NCBI GenBank assembly: GCA_010028495.1
Contig: RHCX01000009.1
Coordinates: forward strand, 1-32,977
From: Nitrososphaeria archaeon
Lineage (GTDB): Archaea; Thermoproteota; Nitrososphaeria; Nitrososphaerales; Nitrosopumilaceae
Direction of reading: 5' to 3'
Length of the DNA: 32,977 nt
Part shown: positions 8,718 through 17,930 of the stretch, piece by piece
Layout of the letters: every line of letters starts with the position of its first letter
Position numbering within the stretch: position 1 is the stretch's first letter
Program-made: the position numbers and the translations under genes
The notes under the pieces: model-generated
The model's database searches: none
Seen by the model: the letters and a program-made list of their open reading frames with translations, nothing else
What the model was told of the DNA's origin: nothing

Positions 8718-9443
8718 ATGAGGTCATCTCTTTTTATCGCGCTCGTATTGTTGTCGGGCGCAGTAGCAGGCACAGTTCACGGTCTGGTTAATCTTGTTTT
8801 GGTAGAACCGTACTTGGATTCTGCAATAGGGATTGAAAATCAGCAACTATTTGATTCTGGAAAGGAAAAAGACACTCCGGAATTTTGGGCGAATTACTAT
8901 TCATACAGAGCTTGGCAAAAGGGAGGTGAGATTCTAGCTGGTGCAATACTTGGAACTGCAATCGGCTCATTGTTTGGTATAGTATTTGGATTATCAAAGA
9001 ATGTCTTGCCTGGTTCTAGTTTTGTCAAAAAGGCCCTGATTTTGGCACTAATTATGTGGGCAACACTATACGTCATACCATTTGCAAAATATCCAGCAAA
9101 CCCGCCAACCGTTGGAGAGCCAGAAACCATCATACTCAGGCAGACACTGTACTTGGCATTCATTGCAATATCTGGTCTTGGCGCCCTAGGATTTTACCAA
9201 GTATACAAGAGAATTAACAAAAAAGCCCTAGCCTTTGCAGGATATGCTGGATTAATGATTACGGCATTTATTGCAATGCCGCCAAATCCAGACCCAATAA
9301 CTCTGAGCGCAGACTTGCTCAACGGATTTAGAATGGTGTCTATGGTTGGTGTCTCTTCATTTTGGGTTGCAGTTGCACTGATTTTGGGAGTATTATGGCA
9401 CAAAATCGACTCAGACAAGGTAACTCGAGAAAAATATCAATAA
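8718..9443 (+). CDS. cbtA: CbtA-like cobalt transporter subunit
   Basis: Multi-TM protein 'LLSGAVAGTVHGLVNLVLVEPYLDSAIGIE', directly downstream of cbtB. Confidence 0.88.
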   Translation: MRSSLFIALVLLSGAVAGTVHGLVNLVLVEPYLDSAIGIENQQLFDSGKEKDTPEFWANYYSYRAWQKGGEILAGAILGTAIGSLFGIVFGLSKNVLPGSSFVKKALILALIMWATLYVIPFAKYPANPPTVGEPETIILRQTLYLAFIAISGLGALGFYQVYKRINKKALAFAGYAGLMITAFIAMPPNPDPITLSADLLNGFRMVSMVGVSSFWVAVALILGVLWHKIDSDKVTREKYQ

Positions 9444-9448
9444 TCTAC

Positions 9449-9473
9449 ATTCTCATTCTAGAAAACAAGAACG
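9449..9473 (+). promoter_or_regulatory. Candidate operator ATTCTCATTCTA-N7-AGAACG upstream of the first HTH gene
   Basis: 12-mer ATTCTCATTCTA repeated at 10180-10191, at nearly the same distance from TTTAAA (36 vs 34 nt). Confidence 0.6.
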
Positions 9474-9513
9474 ATACCATTTTATTTAAAGACCAAAACC
9501 AGACAACAACTAC

Positions 9514-9846
9514 TTGTCAAAAAGATTCACCTTACCTCAATTAAAAAAGTATGATATTACCCAAAAGGTCATCGAGGCGCTTGCAGATGCAGAATCACGT
9601 ACAATATTATTTTCAGTGATTAAGCAAGGAAAAACGGCATCAGAAATAGCAGACAAGTACAAGATTCCATTATCCTCGGTTTACAAAAAACTAGCAGACC
9701 TCGAAGATCTTACACTGGTCCATGTAGAAAAATGGATGATCTCTGACAAGGGTAGAAAATTCAAGGTGTATCGCTCAAGAATTTCCAAAGCAGACATTTC
9801 AATCAAAAAGCCAGAACCTGTTCTGAGTCTAGCGCCAAATCAGTGA
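9514..9846 (+). CDS. ArsR-like winged HTH regulator, copy 1
   Basis: 'ILFSVIKQGKTASEIADKYKIPLSSVYKKLADLEDLTLV' HTH; TTG start about 25 nt after TTTATTTAAA. Confidence 0.8.
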   Translation: MSKRFTLPQLKKYDITQKVIEALADAESRTILFSVIKQGKTASEIADKYKIPLSSVYKKLADLEDLTLVHVEKWMISDKGRKFKVYRSRISKADISIKKPEPVLSLAPNQ

Positions 9847-9853
9847 TCATATC

Positions 9854-10180
9854 ATGGACAAAAAGACCACCTACCAGCTCACTCAATATGATGTAACCCA
9901 GCAAATCATTGAAACGCTGGCAAATGTCTATTCTAGAGCAGTATTGTTTTGCATAATAGACAAGGCAAAGGATGCGCAAACAATAGCAGATGATCAAAAA
10001 ATGTCAATATCAACAGTTTACAAAATTCTATCGCAGCTAGAAAACCTCACACTAATCGAAGTTGACAAGTATGAAATCTCAGCAGCTGGCAAGAAAATAA
10101 AATACTACAAGTCAAGAATCAAGCAAGCAGAAATCATAGTCGGTGGAAACACGCCTACTCTGAATCTTCAATCAAATTGA
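9854..10180 (+). CDS. ArsR-like winged HTH regulator, copy 2 (tandem paralogue)
   Basis: Aligns end to end with copy 1: 'QYDVTQQIIETLANVYSRAVLFCIIDKAKDAQTIADDQKMSISTVYKILSQLENLTLI'. Confidence 0.82.
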   Translation: MDKKTTYQLTQYDVTQQIIETLANVYSRAVLFCIIDKAKDAQTIADDQKMSISTVYKILSQLENLTLIEVDKYEISAAGKKIKYYKSRIKQAEIIVGGNTPTLNLQSN

Positions 10181-10204
10181 TTCTCATTCTATATTCCTAG
10201 AATG
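10180..10204 (+). promoter_or_regulatory. Candidate operator ATTCTCATTCTATATTCCTAGAATG upstream of the FTR1 gene
   Basis: Contains perfect inverted repeat CATTCTA-tattcc-TAGAATG (10185-10204); shares its 12-mer with 9449-9460. Confidence 0.65.
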
Positions 10205-10224
10205 TATTTCTGCTTTAAATAAAG

Positions 10225-10238
10225 TTAGGTAAGCCTAA
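10225..10238. promoter_or_regulatory. DtxR/IdeR-like iron box TTAGG-TAAG-CCTAA
   Basis: Perfect 5-bp inverted arms resembling the DtxR-family consensus, lying between TTTAAATA (10214-10221) and the TTG start at 10244 of an iron permease. Confidence 0.7.
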
Positions 10239-10243
10239 ACTCA

Positions 10244-12427
10244 TTGAAGCAATTTTTGATTCTAGTTTTTGCGTTTGTTGTTTTCAGCATCCCATTAGCG
10301 TTTGCAGACGATTTCGCAATGATTGACGCTACTGGTAAGGTAGCAAAAATAGGAATAGAATTGACCAAAACCAGCATTCAGGATGGAAATATTCAAGCTG
10401 CCGAGCAATATTCCAAATTCACTACAGATTCTGTTGCCAACGAAATCAACGAACTAAGAGAGGAAAATGTTCCTTCTGCTGATGATCTGCATCTTTTGTT
10501 AATAGACATTCATTCGCAGATTTCAGAGTCAAAGACGAATTCTATTGTTTCAGTCTTGGGAACCGCAGAATCATATCTTGATGGCTTTGCACAATCACAA
10601 AACCATGCAATGGTTGCATCAGAGATTTTATCAGTAGCAGACCAAACCTATCAAACTGCTTCATCTGAAAATAATTCTGAATACTACATCATTGCAGGCA
10701 AGCTGGTAGGAAGTGCAAACGTATCGTTTGAGCTTGACAACACTTTTGATGCAAGGCAAAAGGTCGAACTGCAGGAATTCTTTTCTGATTTACAAAAGGC
10801 AGTAAATGAGAAAAAGGATTTTGTTACGGTTGGAAAACTAATCACTACAATACAACGCGATTTGGCACAGACAAATGATTTGCCATCTGATAAGGATCAA
10901 ATTTATGACAAAATACAAGAATTATACCAAGAAACAAACACAGAGCTGCAAAAAGGCGATTACGCCAAGGCAGAAGAATTGGTAATTGCTGCATATTTGG
11001 ATAATTTTGAATTTTTAGAAGGTGATATTGGAAAAGCAGACGACTCACTGCTGGAAATAATGGAGCAAAACATGCGAGTCAATGTCAGAGACATGATAGT
11101 ATCAAAAAAATCTCCGCAAGAAATAGCTGCATTCATTGACGATCCTATTCTAAAAGATCTGGAAAAATCAAAGGGCTTGATTGCAGGAATGACTGACAAA
11201 AAGATAGAAGAGTCAAAAAAAGCCATAGGCACTGCAACTGATACCCAAAAATCAGGCGTGCGAGGCGAGGTTGATACCATACGGGACATGCTGGAAACGA
11301 TGTTATCACAATACCAAAAGGGCCAGTACACAGAAGCATTTACCTCTGCAAGGTCAGCATATCTAGACAGCTACGAACACGTAGAAGTACCGTTACGAAG
11401 TATTGATCCTGATTTTACCCTACAAGTAGAGCTGGAATTTTCCCAGCTCCGACAATTAATCTCTGAAAAAGCAGACTATTCCAAGGTCCAAGAGGCAGCA
11501 GTCAAAGTAAGACATAGCTTGGATGAATCAGAAAGACTAGTCACCGGAACTGGTAAAATAGCTCCGGCAATCGCATTTACATCATCGTTTGCAGTAATAT
11601 TTAGAGAAGGATTGGAATCTGTCCTGATTCTTGGAGCAATTCTGACATATCTTGAAGCGTCAAGAAATACAAAATACAAAAAATATGTGTTTCAGGGAAT
11701 TGTAATTGCGATTGCAGCTACTGCGGTGACATGGGCAGTTGCGTCATATATTATAGAAATCTCTGGCACAAATAGAGAATTAATCGAAGCTGTAGCAGCT
11801 TTGTCCGCAACTGCGGTATTATTCTATGTCAGCTTTTGGATTCTAAACAAAATAGAGCACAAAAAGTGGATGGAGTTCGTCAAGGCAAAAGTTTGGCAAG
11901 CATCTACTACAGGTGGAGTAATGGTGTTTGTAATGCTGTCCTTCTTTACGGTATACAGAGAGGGATTTGAGACAGTACTGTTCTATGAGGCGATGTTTGG
12001 ATTTGCAAAACACATGGAGATGTTTGTTGGTTTAGGATTTGTTCTTGGAATAGGAGTTTTACTTGCAGTGTACTTTGCAACCAGAAAGCTTGGAAAAAGA
12101 CTCCCGCTCAAAATGTTGTTCGGTCTAACAATGGGAGTCGGCGCATACTTGTCTGTAGCATTTTTAGGAAATGCTATCAGGGAATTACAAAACCTGGATA
12201 TTTTGCCATTTACCAGCCTGCTTGGAACAATACCAAGATTAGACATCAACATGGCAAAGATGACCGGAATATACCCAACTGTAGAGTCATTGATAGGTCA
12301 GGCAATATTGCTAGGCGTGTACCTGGTTGCGGCATCATACGTACTTGTGCTCAGACCAAAGCGAGAGGAAAAAATAGCTAATCTACGCAAATCCAGAAAA
12401 GAAGTGGATGAGTTTGAGGCGCATTAG
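10244..12427 (+). CDS. FTR1-family iron permease with large extracytoplasmic N-terminal helical domain
   Basis: Two REGLE-type motifs 'FREGLESVLILGAILTYLEA' and 'YREGFETVLFYEAMFG'; signal peptide; repeated 'AAYLDNFEFLEG'/'SAYLDSYEHVEV'. Confidence 0.92.
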   Translation: MKQFLILVFAFVVFSIPLAFADDFAMIDATGKVAKIGIELTKTSIQDGNIQAAEQYSKFTTDSVANEINELREENVPSADDLHLLLIDIHSQISESKTNSIVSVLGTAESYLDGFAQSQNHAMVASEILSVADQTYQTASSENNSEYYIIAGKLVGSANVSFELDNTFDARQKVELQEFFSDLQKAVNEKKDFVTVGKLITTIQRDLAQTNDLPSDKDQIYDKIQELYQETNTELQKGDYAKAEELVIAAYLDNFEFLEGDIGKADDSLLEIMEQNMRVNVRDMIVSKKSPQEIAAFIDDPILKDLEKSKGLIAGMTDKKIEESKKAIGTATDTQKSGVRGEVDTIRDMLETMLSQYQKGQYTEAFTSARSAYLDSYEHVEVPLRSIDPDFTLQVELEFSQLRQLISEKADYSKVQEAAVKVRHSLDESERLVTGTGKIAPAIAFTSSFAVIFREGLESVLILGAILTYLEASRNTKYKKYVFQGIVIAIAATAVTWAVASYIIEISGTNRELIEAVAALSATAVLFYVSFWILNKIEHKKWMEFVKAKVWQASTTGGVMVFVMLSFFTVYREGFETVLFYEAMFGFAKHMEMFVGLGFVLGIGVLLAVYFATRKLGKRLPLKMLFGLTMGVGAYLSVAFLGNAIRELQNLDILPFTSLLGTIPRLDINMAKMTGIYPTVESLIGQAILLGVYLVAASYVLVLRPKREEKIANLRKSRKEVDEFEAH

Positions 12428-14528
12428 AGTAGGCATTGACGTCGGCGGCACTTTTACAAAGGCAGTAGCAATCGACATCAAAACCGGGCAAATTGTAGGA
12501 AAATCCACAGTTCCTACTACTCATAAATCACAAAAAGGAGTATCGGAAGGAATTGTCACCGCATTATCAAAAATACTATCAGAATCAAAAATAGAGTTAT
12601 CCGAAATTGAGCTGATTGCACATTCTACAACACAGGCAATCAATGCATTACTGGAATCAGATACTGCAAAGGTTGGAATCATTGCAATGGGTGTCACTCC
12701 AGAAAAAGGAAATGTGATCAAAAGAACTACACTGACTGATGCAAATTTCAATTCTGATCAAACACTGAAAACAGAACATGCCTTCCTAGATACAGCACAC
12801 CTCATCTCAGAATCAGAGGTTTCTGCAACTATATCTGATCTGAAAAACAAGGGTGCCCAAGTAATAGTTGCTACTGAAGCTTTTGGAGTGGATGACCCAT
12901 CAAATGAAATGTTTGTAATGAAAAACGCAATACAACACAATATTCCAGCTACTGCATCGCATGAGATTTCTGGAATTTATGGCTTGGAAATTAGAACATT
13001 GACTGCGGCAATCAATGCAAGTGTGTTACCAAAAACATTCGAGGTTGCAAATTTTGTCGAAGATGCAATCAAAAGAGCTGGAGTATCGGCACCCATCATG
13101 ATAATGAAGGGAGACGGCGGTGTTACCAGCATGGACACATTTAGGACAAAACCGATACTTACCATACTGTCTGGACCTGCTGCCAGTGTTGCAGGCGCCC
13201 TACTGTACCTCAAAGTATCAAACGGAATATTTGTCGAAGTTGGAGGAACAAGCACAAACATTTGTATTATAAAAAATGGAAAACCCGAAATCCGCTATGT
13301 CACCATAAAGGACCACCCAACATGCATCAGATCAATGGATGTTAGAATTTTGGGCGTAGCTGGCGGCTCCATGATAAAGCTGAAGGACAAGCGAGTCTGG
13401 AAAGTAGGTCCTCGAAGCGCACACATTGCAGGCATGCGTTATTCTTGTTTTGCCGAGCCTGAAATTCTCAAAAAAGGCAAGGTAGTCATGATCAAGCCAA
13501 AGGAAACCGATATCGAGCCATACGTTGCAATACAATGCGATGGTGAAACATTTGCAGTCACCAACACATGTGCCGCAAATGCGCTAGGCATGATTGAAAA
13601 AGACGATTATTCCTTTGCAAATCAAAATTCTGCCAAAATCGCAATGGAGTTGATTGGAAAAGAGATAGGAATTACTGGCCCAGAGGTTGCCATGTCTGTC
13701 ATACAAACGGCATCATTTGAGATTACTAAATCAATATCCAAGATTTTAAAAGAATTCAAAATGGAAAAGACAAAAACTCAGATTATTGGTGGGGGTGGAG
13801 GGGCGTCTGTACTAGTGCCCTTTGTTGCAAAACAGCTAGGCATTCCATACCAAAAAGCAGAGCATGCCGAGGTGATATCATCAATTGGTGTTGCATCATC
13901 CATGATTCAAGAGGAAATTGAACATACCATAACAAACCCAACACCTGAGCAAATCTCTGAAATGCACAAAAAAATCCACACCATGATGATAGACAGGGGT
14001 GCAGTGCCAGAATCAATAACAATAACATCGGAATATATTTCAGAAAAATCTCTACTTCGCGTATCTGCAACTGGAAATGTCGAGATGGACAGCGCAGATA
14101 ATGCAAAAAATGTTTTCACTTTATCAGAGGCAAAGAACAGAGCAAGCGAGATGATGAATCTTGATTCAGGTCTTGTTGATCTGAGCTTTGAGACTGATCA
14201 TTATTTTGTATTCACAGGACATGTGTCTGAAAAGAAACTGTTCAGTAAGAAAAACAGACATCCTGTACTAGTATTGGACAGATTTGGTAGGCAGAAAATG
14301 TCTCTAAATAATGCAAAATTATTCCTTGGAGGCAAAATCTCCATACTAGAAGAGCTTGATGATTACTTGGAATCAAGAAATTCAGATATCGCGCCGCAGG
14401 TGTATTTGTTGAATAATCTCAAATTAATCGACTTTTCGAGCCTGACTTCCATCTCCCACATACTAAACGCAGTCCAAGAAGAACTGGACTCGTCTGATAA
14501 AGCTGCAGTTATAGTAGAAACACAATGA
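12408..14528 (+). CDS. Hydantoinase/oxoprolinase (HyuA-like) family protein
   Basis: 'RVGIDVGGTFTKAVAID', 'LSGPAASVAGALLYLKVSNGIFVEVGGTSTNICII'; overlaps the FTR1 gene by 20 nt. Confidence 0.85.
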   Translation: MSLRRIRVGIDVGGTFTKAVAIDIKTGQIVGKSTVPTTHKSQKGVSEGIVTALSKILSESKIELSEIELIAHSTTQAINALLESDTAKVGIIAMGVTPEKGNVIKRTTLTDANFNSDQTLKTEHAFLDTAHLISESEVSATISDLKNKGAQVIVATEAFGVDDPSNEMFVMKNAIQHNIPATASHEISGIYGLEIRTLTAAINASVLPKTFEVANFVEDAIKRAGVSAPIMIMKGDGGVTSMDTFRTKPILTILSGPAASVAGALLYLKVSNGIFVEVGGTSTNICIIKNGKPEIRYVTIKDHPTCIRSMDVRILGVAGGSMIKLKDKRVWKVGPRSAHIAGMRYSCFAEPEILKKGKVVMIKPKETDIEPYVAIQCDGETFAVTNTCAANALGMIEKDDYSFANQNSAKIAMELIGKEIGITGPEVAMSVIQTASFEITKSISKILKEFKMEKTKTQIIGGGGGASVLVPFVAKQLGIPYQKAEHAEVISSIGVASSMIQEEIEHTITNPTPEQISEMHKKIHTMMIDRGAVPESITITSEYISEKSLLRVSATGNVEMDSADNAKNVFTLSEAKNRASEMMNLDSGLVDLSFETDHYFVFTGHVSEKKLFSKKNRHPVLVLDRFGRQKMSLNNAKLFLGGKISILEELDDYLESRNSDIAPQVYLLNNLKLIDFSSLTSISHILNAVQEELDSSDKAAVIVETQ

Positions 14529-14986
14529 TAAAATCGGTTTTTTTCATTTTACTGATATTTTGTATTGTAATACAGCCAGCTTTTGCAATGGATCTGCCAA
14601 GCAATAGAGTGGATAATTCACTATGCAAAGGAAAAACAATGTGTATTACTGGTAAAATAACCAAGATTGTAGATGGTGATACTGTATACGTTGACACTTA
14701 TAAAATCAGAATGTCACTGACTAATACTCCTGAAAAAGGAGAGCCGTTATTCAAAGAGGCAACCGATTTTACTAAAAAATTATGCGTCAAAGGAGAATCT
14801 GCAAAAATAGACCAGGATGACAAGCAGCCATTTGACAAGTTCAAGCGAGTCGTAGGTAAAGTGTATTGTTCTGGCAAAAACGTCAATGCAGAATTATTAG
14901 AAAACGGCTTGGCAAAGATATCCAAAAGATATTGTAAGACGAGCGAATTTGCGACAGAATCCTGGGCAACTAAATACGGCTGTTAG
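14525..14986 (+). CDS. Secreted thermonuclease (SNase-like) protein
   Basis: Signal peptide; 'ITKIVDGDTVYVDTYKIRMSLTNTPE' and 'NAELLENGLAKI'. Confidence 0.9.
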   Translation: MIKSVFFILLIFCIVIQPAFAMDLPSNRVDNSLCKGKTMCITGKITKIVDGDTVYVDTYKIRMSLTNTPEKGEPLFKEATDFTKKLCVKGESAKIDQDDKQPFDKFKRVVGKVYCSGKNVNAELLENGLAKISKRYCKTSEFATESWATKYGC

Positions 14987-15000
14987 TATACAATAAACAA

Positions 15001-15189
15001 ATGATCGGAATCGCATTAATTGTAATTGGTAGTATGCTGGTTGGGTTTTTTGTATTTGAGACATTTTACCTGTCCATAATGTGGTGGAAGGCACTGTTTC
15101 ACCAAAAGCACCAGTTCTATGTATTATTATTTGGAATAGGATTTGTCATTGTTGGAATAAAGATACAAAGAAAAAAGAAGATAGTCTAA
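15001..15189 (+). CDS. Small two-TM hypothetical membrane protein
   Basis: 62 aa, two hydrophobic segments, basic C-terminus. Confidence 0.55.
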   Translation: MIGIALIVIGSMLVGFFVFETFYLSIMWWKALFHQKHQFYVLLFGIGFVIVGIKIQRKKKIV

Positions 15190-15222
15190 CGAAATTTTTG
15201 CTCTAAAATACAAAAGAATTGG

Positions 15223-16323
15223 TTACGGTGCCTTGAGAACATACTGATTATTCAATTCATCCCAGGAATCATCAGTTACTGCAGAGATTACCTCGTTTTC
15301 TGATATTACAATTTTCATTTTATGAGGAGTTAAAGCCTCGGTGACTATTTGATCAGTTCTATCTCCAAATCCGCCATGACTTGAGGTAAATGATGCCTCT
15401 ATACCATATTGAATTGGGTCTGATTCCATTATTGCAACTGGGCCAAACTCCAAAGTATCTTGCATACCATCAAATGCAAATGTAGGTGACTGCATAACAA
15501 ATTCTCTTGCAATGTTTGTCATGTAAACATCAATAGTTGGAAGTCCACCTGTTGGTTTTGCAGGTTGATCAGACGCCATCAAAGCTTGTGATAACTCTGA
15601 TAGAGATTTTGGTGCGTCTGATGCATCAGTCCAGGTTATTTCTTTATGAAATACTCCCTGATCCAATGTCAAGCGATATGAGAAATAGTCAGCAGCTCCT
15701 TGGTGTGGCATGTATTGTTCTTGTGTCATTTTTAGTATCTTGCTTTGCTGGAATGCATGATCAATTTCCTGAATTGTAGAATCGTCTAATGTGTGGGTAG
15801 ATTCTCCACTCAATATGCCATTTGATGAATCATAAGTTACTGTCTTTGGAGGTAATGCAGCAAATCCTCCCTCTCTTGATATTGAAATTGTATATGGTGC
15901 ATCAGTTTGTGCACTCATTCGTTCAATTTTCATTGTAATTGACATGCCATTCATTGGGCCTGATTTTGCAGTTCCTACCTGTTTTTTGTTTGCAGGATCT
16001 ATCACAAACGAAACCTTGTCACCTACTTGGTGTATCTGCGGGTTTCTAACATCAGTAACTGTACCATCAAAACACAGTGTTTTGACTTGTTCACAAGTCT
16101 CACTGGGTGTAATATCCATGCGTATTACCTCCATTCCTTTTTGCCCAAAGCTGACTACAGTAGCCTTGTCGTTTTTTATCACAAAATGAAACGCTGTACC
16201 TGCAAATTCTGCTGGCGATTCTACGACATTTTTGCCATGATATACTAGTTCTGCATGTGCCGGGCTTACATAGAACATCATTGCAAATGCCACTAGGCCG
16301 AGTATCGGAATTGCAGGATTCAT
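15223..16323 (-). CDS. Secreted hypothetical protein
   Basis: 366 aa with signal peptide 'MNPAIPILGLVAFAMMFYVSPAHA'. Confidence 0.75.
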   Translation of the reverse strand: MNPAIPILGLVAFAMMFYVSPAHAELVYHGKNVVESPAEFAGTAFHFVIKNDKATVVSFGQKGMEVIRMDITPSETCEQVKTLCFDGTVTDVRNPQIHQVGDKVSFVIDPANKKQVGTAKSGPMNGMSITMKIERMSAQTDAPYTISISREGGFAALPPKTVTYDSSNGILSGESTHTLDDSTIQEIDHAFQQSKILKMTQEQYMPHQGAADYFSYRLTLDQGVFHKEITWTDASDAPKSLSELSQALMASDQPAKPTGGLPTIDVYMTNIAREFVMQSPTFAFDGMQDTLEFGPVAIMESDPIQYGIEASFTSSHGGFGDRTDQIVTEALTPHKMKIVISENEVISAVTDDSWDELNNQYVLKAP

Positions 16324-16424
16324 GATTTTGTATCATATCAATTGATTATAACCTTTGATTAAATTCTGGTTTAACTATCAAACAAGAACAAGACCTATAT
16401 CGGATTTATTTTAACCAAAACAAG

Positions 16425-16889
16425 ATGAAAACAATACTGATTCTAGCGATAATTGTAGCAATATCAGCAGTCCCTGCATCGTTTGCAGAGAGCACTACCA
16501 TACAAGCTGATGGAAAATCATTTGATGTCCAGTACAGCTTTGATGGGGAATTGCTTGCAATGGACATAGACCAAGAATCAAAATCACTACTGGTAGGCCT
16601 GGACGGCACAAAAGAATCAACATTTGAGATAACATTTCCTTCAGAGTTGTTATCTGCAGAAAATGGAGACTTTGTTGTCCTAGTTGACGGCCTTGAGGAA
16701 GATTACACCATAACATACGATAATAACAAACAAACACTGACACTACCAATCCCAGAAGAAACCCAAGAAATAGAAATCATTGGAACGTCCGTAGTGCCAG
16801 AGTTTCCATTTGGAGTCTTGGTAGTAATGGGCGTTGTCGTGTCTGTTGCAGTGGTATTCTCCAGATCAAGACTTGCAATATTCAAGTAG
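16425..16889 (+). CDS. PEFG-CTERM sorting-domain surface protein
   Basis: Signal peptide plus C-terminal 'VVPEFPFGVLVVMGVVVSVAVVFSRSRL' (PEF motif, TM helix, Arg cluster). Confidence 0.88.
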   Translation: MKTILILAIIVAISAVPASFAESTTIQADGKSFDVQYSFDGELLAMDIDQESKSLLVGLDGTKESTFEITFPSELLSAENGDFVVLVDGLEEDYTITYDNNKQTLTLPIPEETQEIEIIGTSVVPEFPFGVLVVMGVVVSVAVVFSRSRLAIFK

Positions 16890-17907
16890 TGATTTTTTCT
16901 ATCTTTTTTGATTTTGCCGCCAGTTTTATCTCACGAGCTATTCTTCTACCCATGCTCATTGGCTCATCATATAGTAAAGTAGAGTATGGAGAGCCTTCCA
17001 TGTAGATGTTGGTTCCAGCTACAATTCTTGCGGAAAACTCGAAACTCCAGAATTTTCCGTCCTGATCATAGACTCCCTCTATGCAAAACGGCCCATTCAT
17101 GCCTGGTTTGACCAGTCTTTTTGATGCAGAGACAAATCGCTCGCCCATCTGGTATACCTCATCTAGTAGAGATTCCCGTAATACCATCGGACTATTCCCT
17201 ATGACATTAAATGAAGAAATGTAATCCATTCCTAGTTGCTGTTGCGCAGGAATTCTTGCTAATCCCTCAATGTCTGATTCATGTCTTTTATCAATTCCAA
17301 AGAATTCCAATTCGTTTTTCAGTGGTGAGTAGAAAAACTGCAGATATGCCAATACTCCCATGACGTATTCCTGAATGTACAGGTCTGAATCACCTTTGAT
17401 CAAGCCTTGTTTTACCAGAATGTTGCGCTTTTTGACGTAATCTTTTTCCGAGCTTGCCAGAAAGTATCCTTTTCCTCCAGCGGCCCCATGTCTTTTTGCT
17501 ATTACTAGTCGATTGATTTTTTTTGGACTGGACAAAGACTGCGGAACGTTAAGCTTGGACTCTATCATGAGTTGCTCCTTTAACTTTCTGTCGGATTCCC
17601 ACTTGAGAATCCACTTGTTACCAAAGACAGGAATTTTTAGCGATTCAATCTGTTTTGTGGACATTTGCGCAATTAATGTGCCATGAGGAATCAGGATGGA
17701 ATTATTTTTCTCCAAAATGCTTGTGCATTTTTTATCCAAAACCTCCACAAAGGAATCAACTGGAATTAATTCATCAATAAAATCAAATCTCTTGTATAAT
17801 CGTTCACGTTTTTTCTCGCAAACCAACAATGTCTTGAGGCCTTCGTCCTTGGCTCCCTTGAGTACCTGTAAAGAACAGTGTGAGCCCAAGGTTGCAACTG
17901 AGACCAT
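16882..17907 (-). CDS. purP: 5-formaminoimidazole-4-carboxamide ribonucleotide synthetase (PurP), ATP-grasp
   Basis: 'VATLGSHCSLQVLKGAKDEGLKTLLVCEK', 'IAKRHGAAGGKGYFLA', 'MNGPFCIEGVYD..FWSFEFSARIVAGTNIYM'. Confidence 0.88.
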   Translation of the reverse strand: MVSVATLGSHCSLQVLKGAKDEGLKTLLVCEKKRERLYKRFDFIDELIPVDSFVEVLDKKCTSILEKNNSILIPHGTLIAQMSTKQIESLKIPVFGNKWILKWESDRKLKEQLMIESKLNVPQSLSSPKKINRLVIAKRHGAAGGKGYFLASSEKDYVKKRNILVKQGLIKGDSDLYIQEYVMGVLAYLQFFYSPLKNELEFFGIDKRHESDIEGLARIPAQQQLGMDYISSFNVIGNSPMVLRESLLDEVYQMGERFVSASKRLVKPGMNGPFCIEGVYDQDGKFWSFEFSARIVAGTNIYMEGSPYSTLLYDEPMSMGRRIAREIKLAAKSKKIEKITT

Positions 17908-17930
17908 ATTTTCTGTAAAATATTCAGGGT

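Noticed and set aside
9362-9544. 60 aa + ORF spanning the cbtA end and the HTH promoter
   Set aside because: Overlaps cbtA and the HTH start in another frame; low-complexity C-terminus.
16336-16347. ATCAATTGAT palindrome upstream of the minus-strand secreted protein
   Set aside because: Short and AT-rich; expected by chance at this composition.
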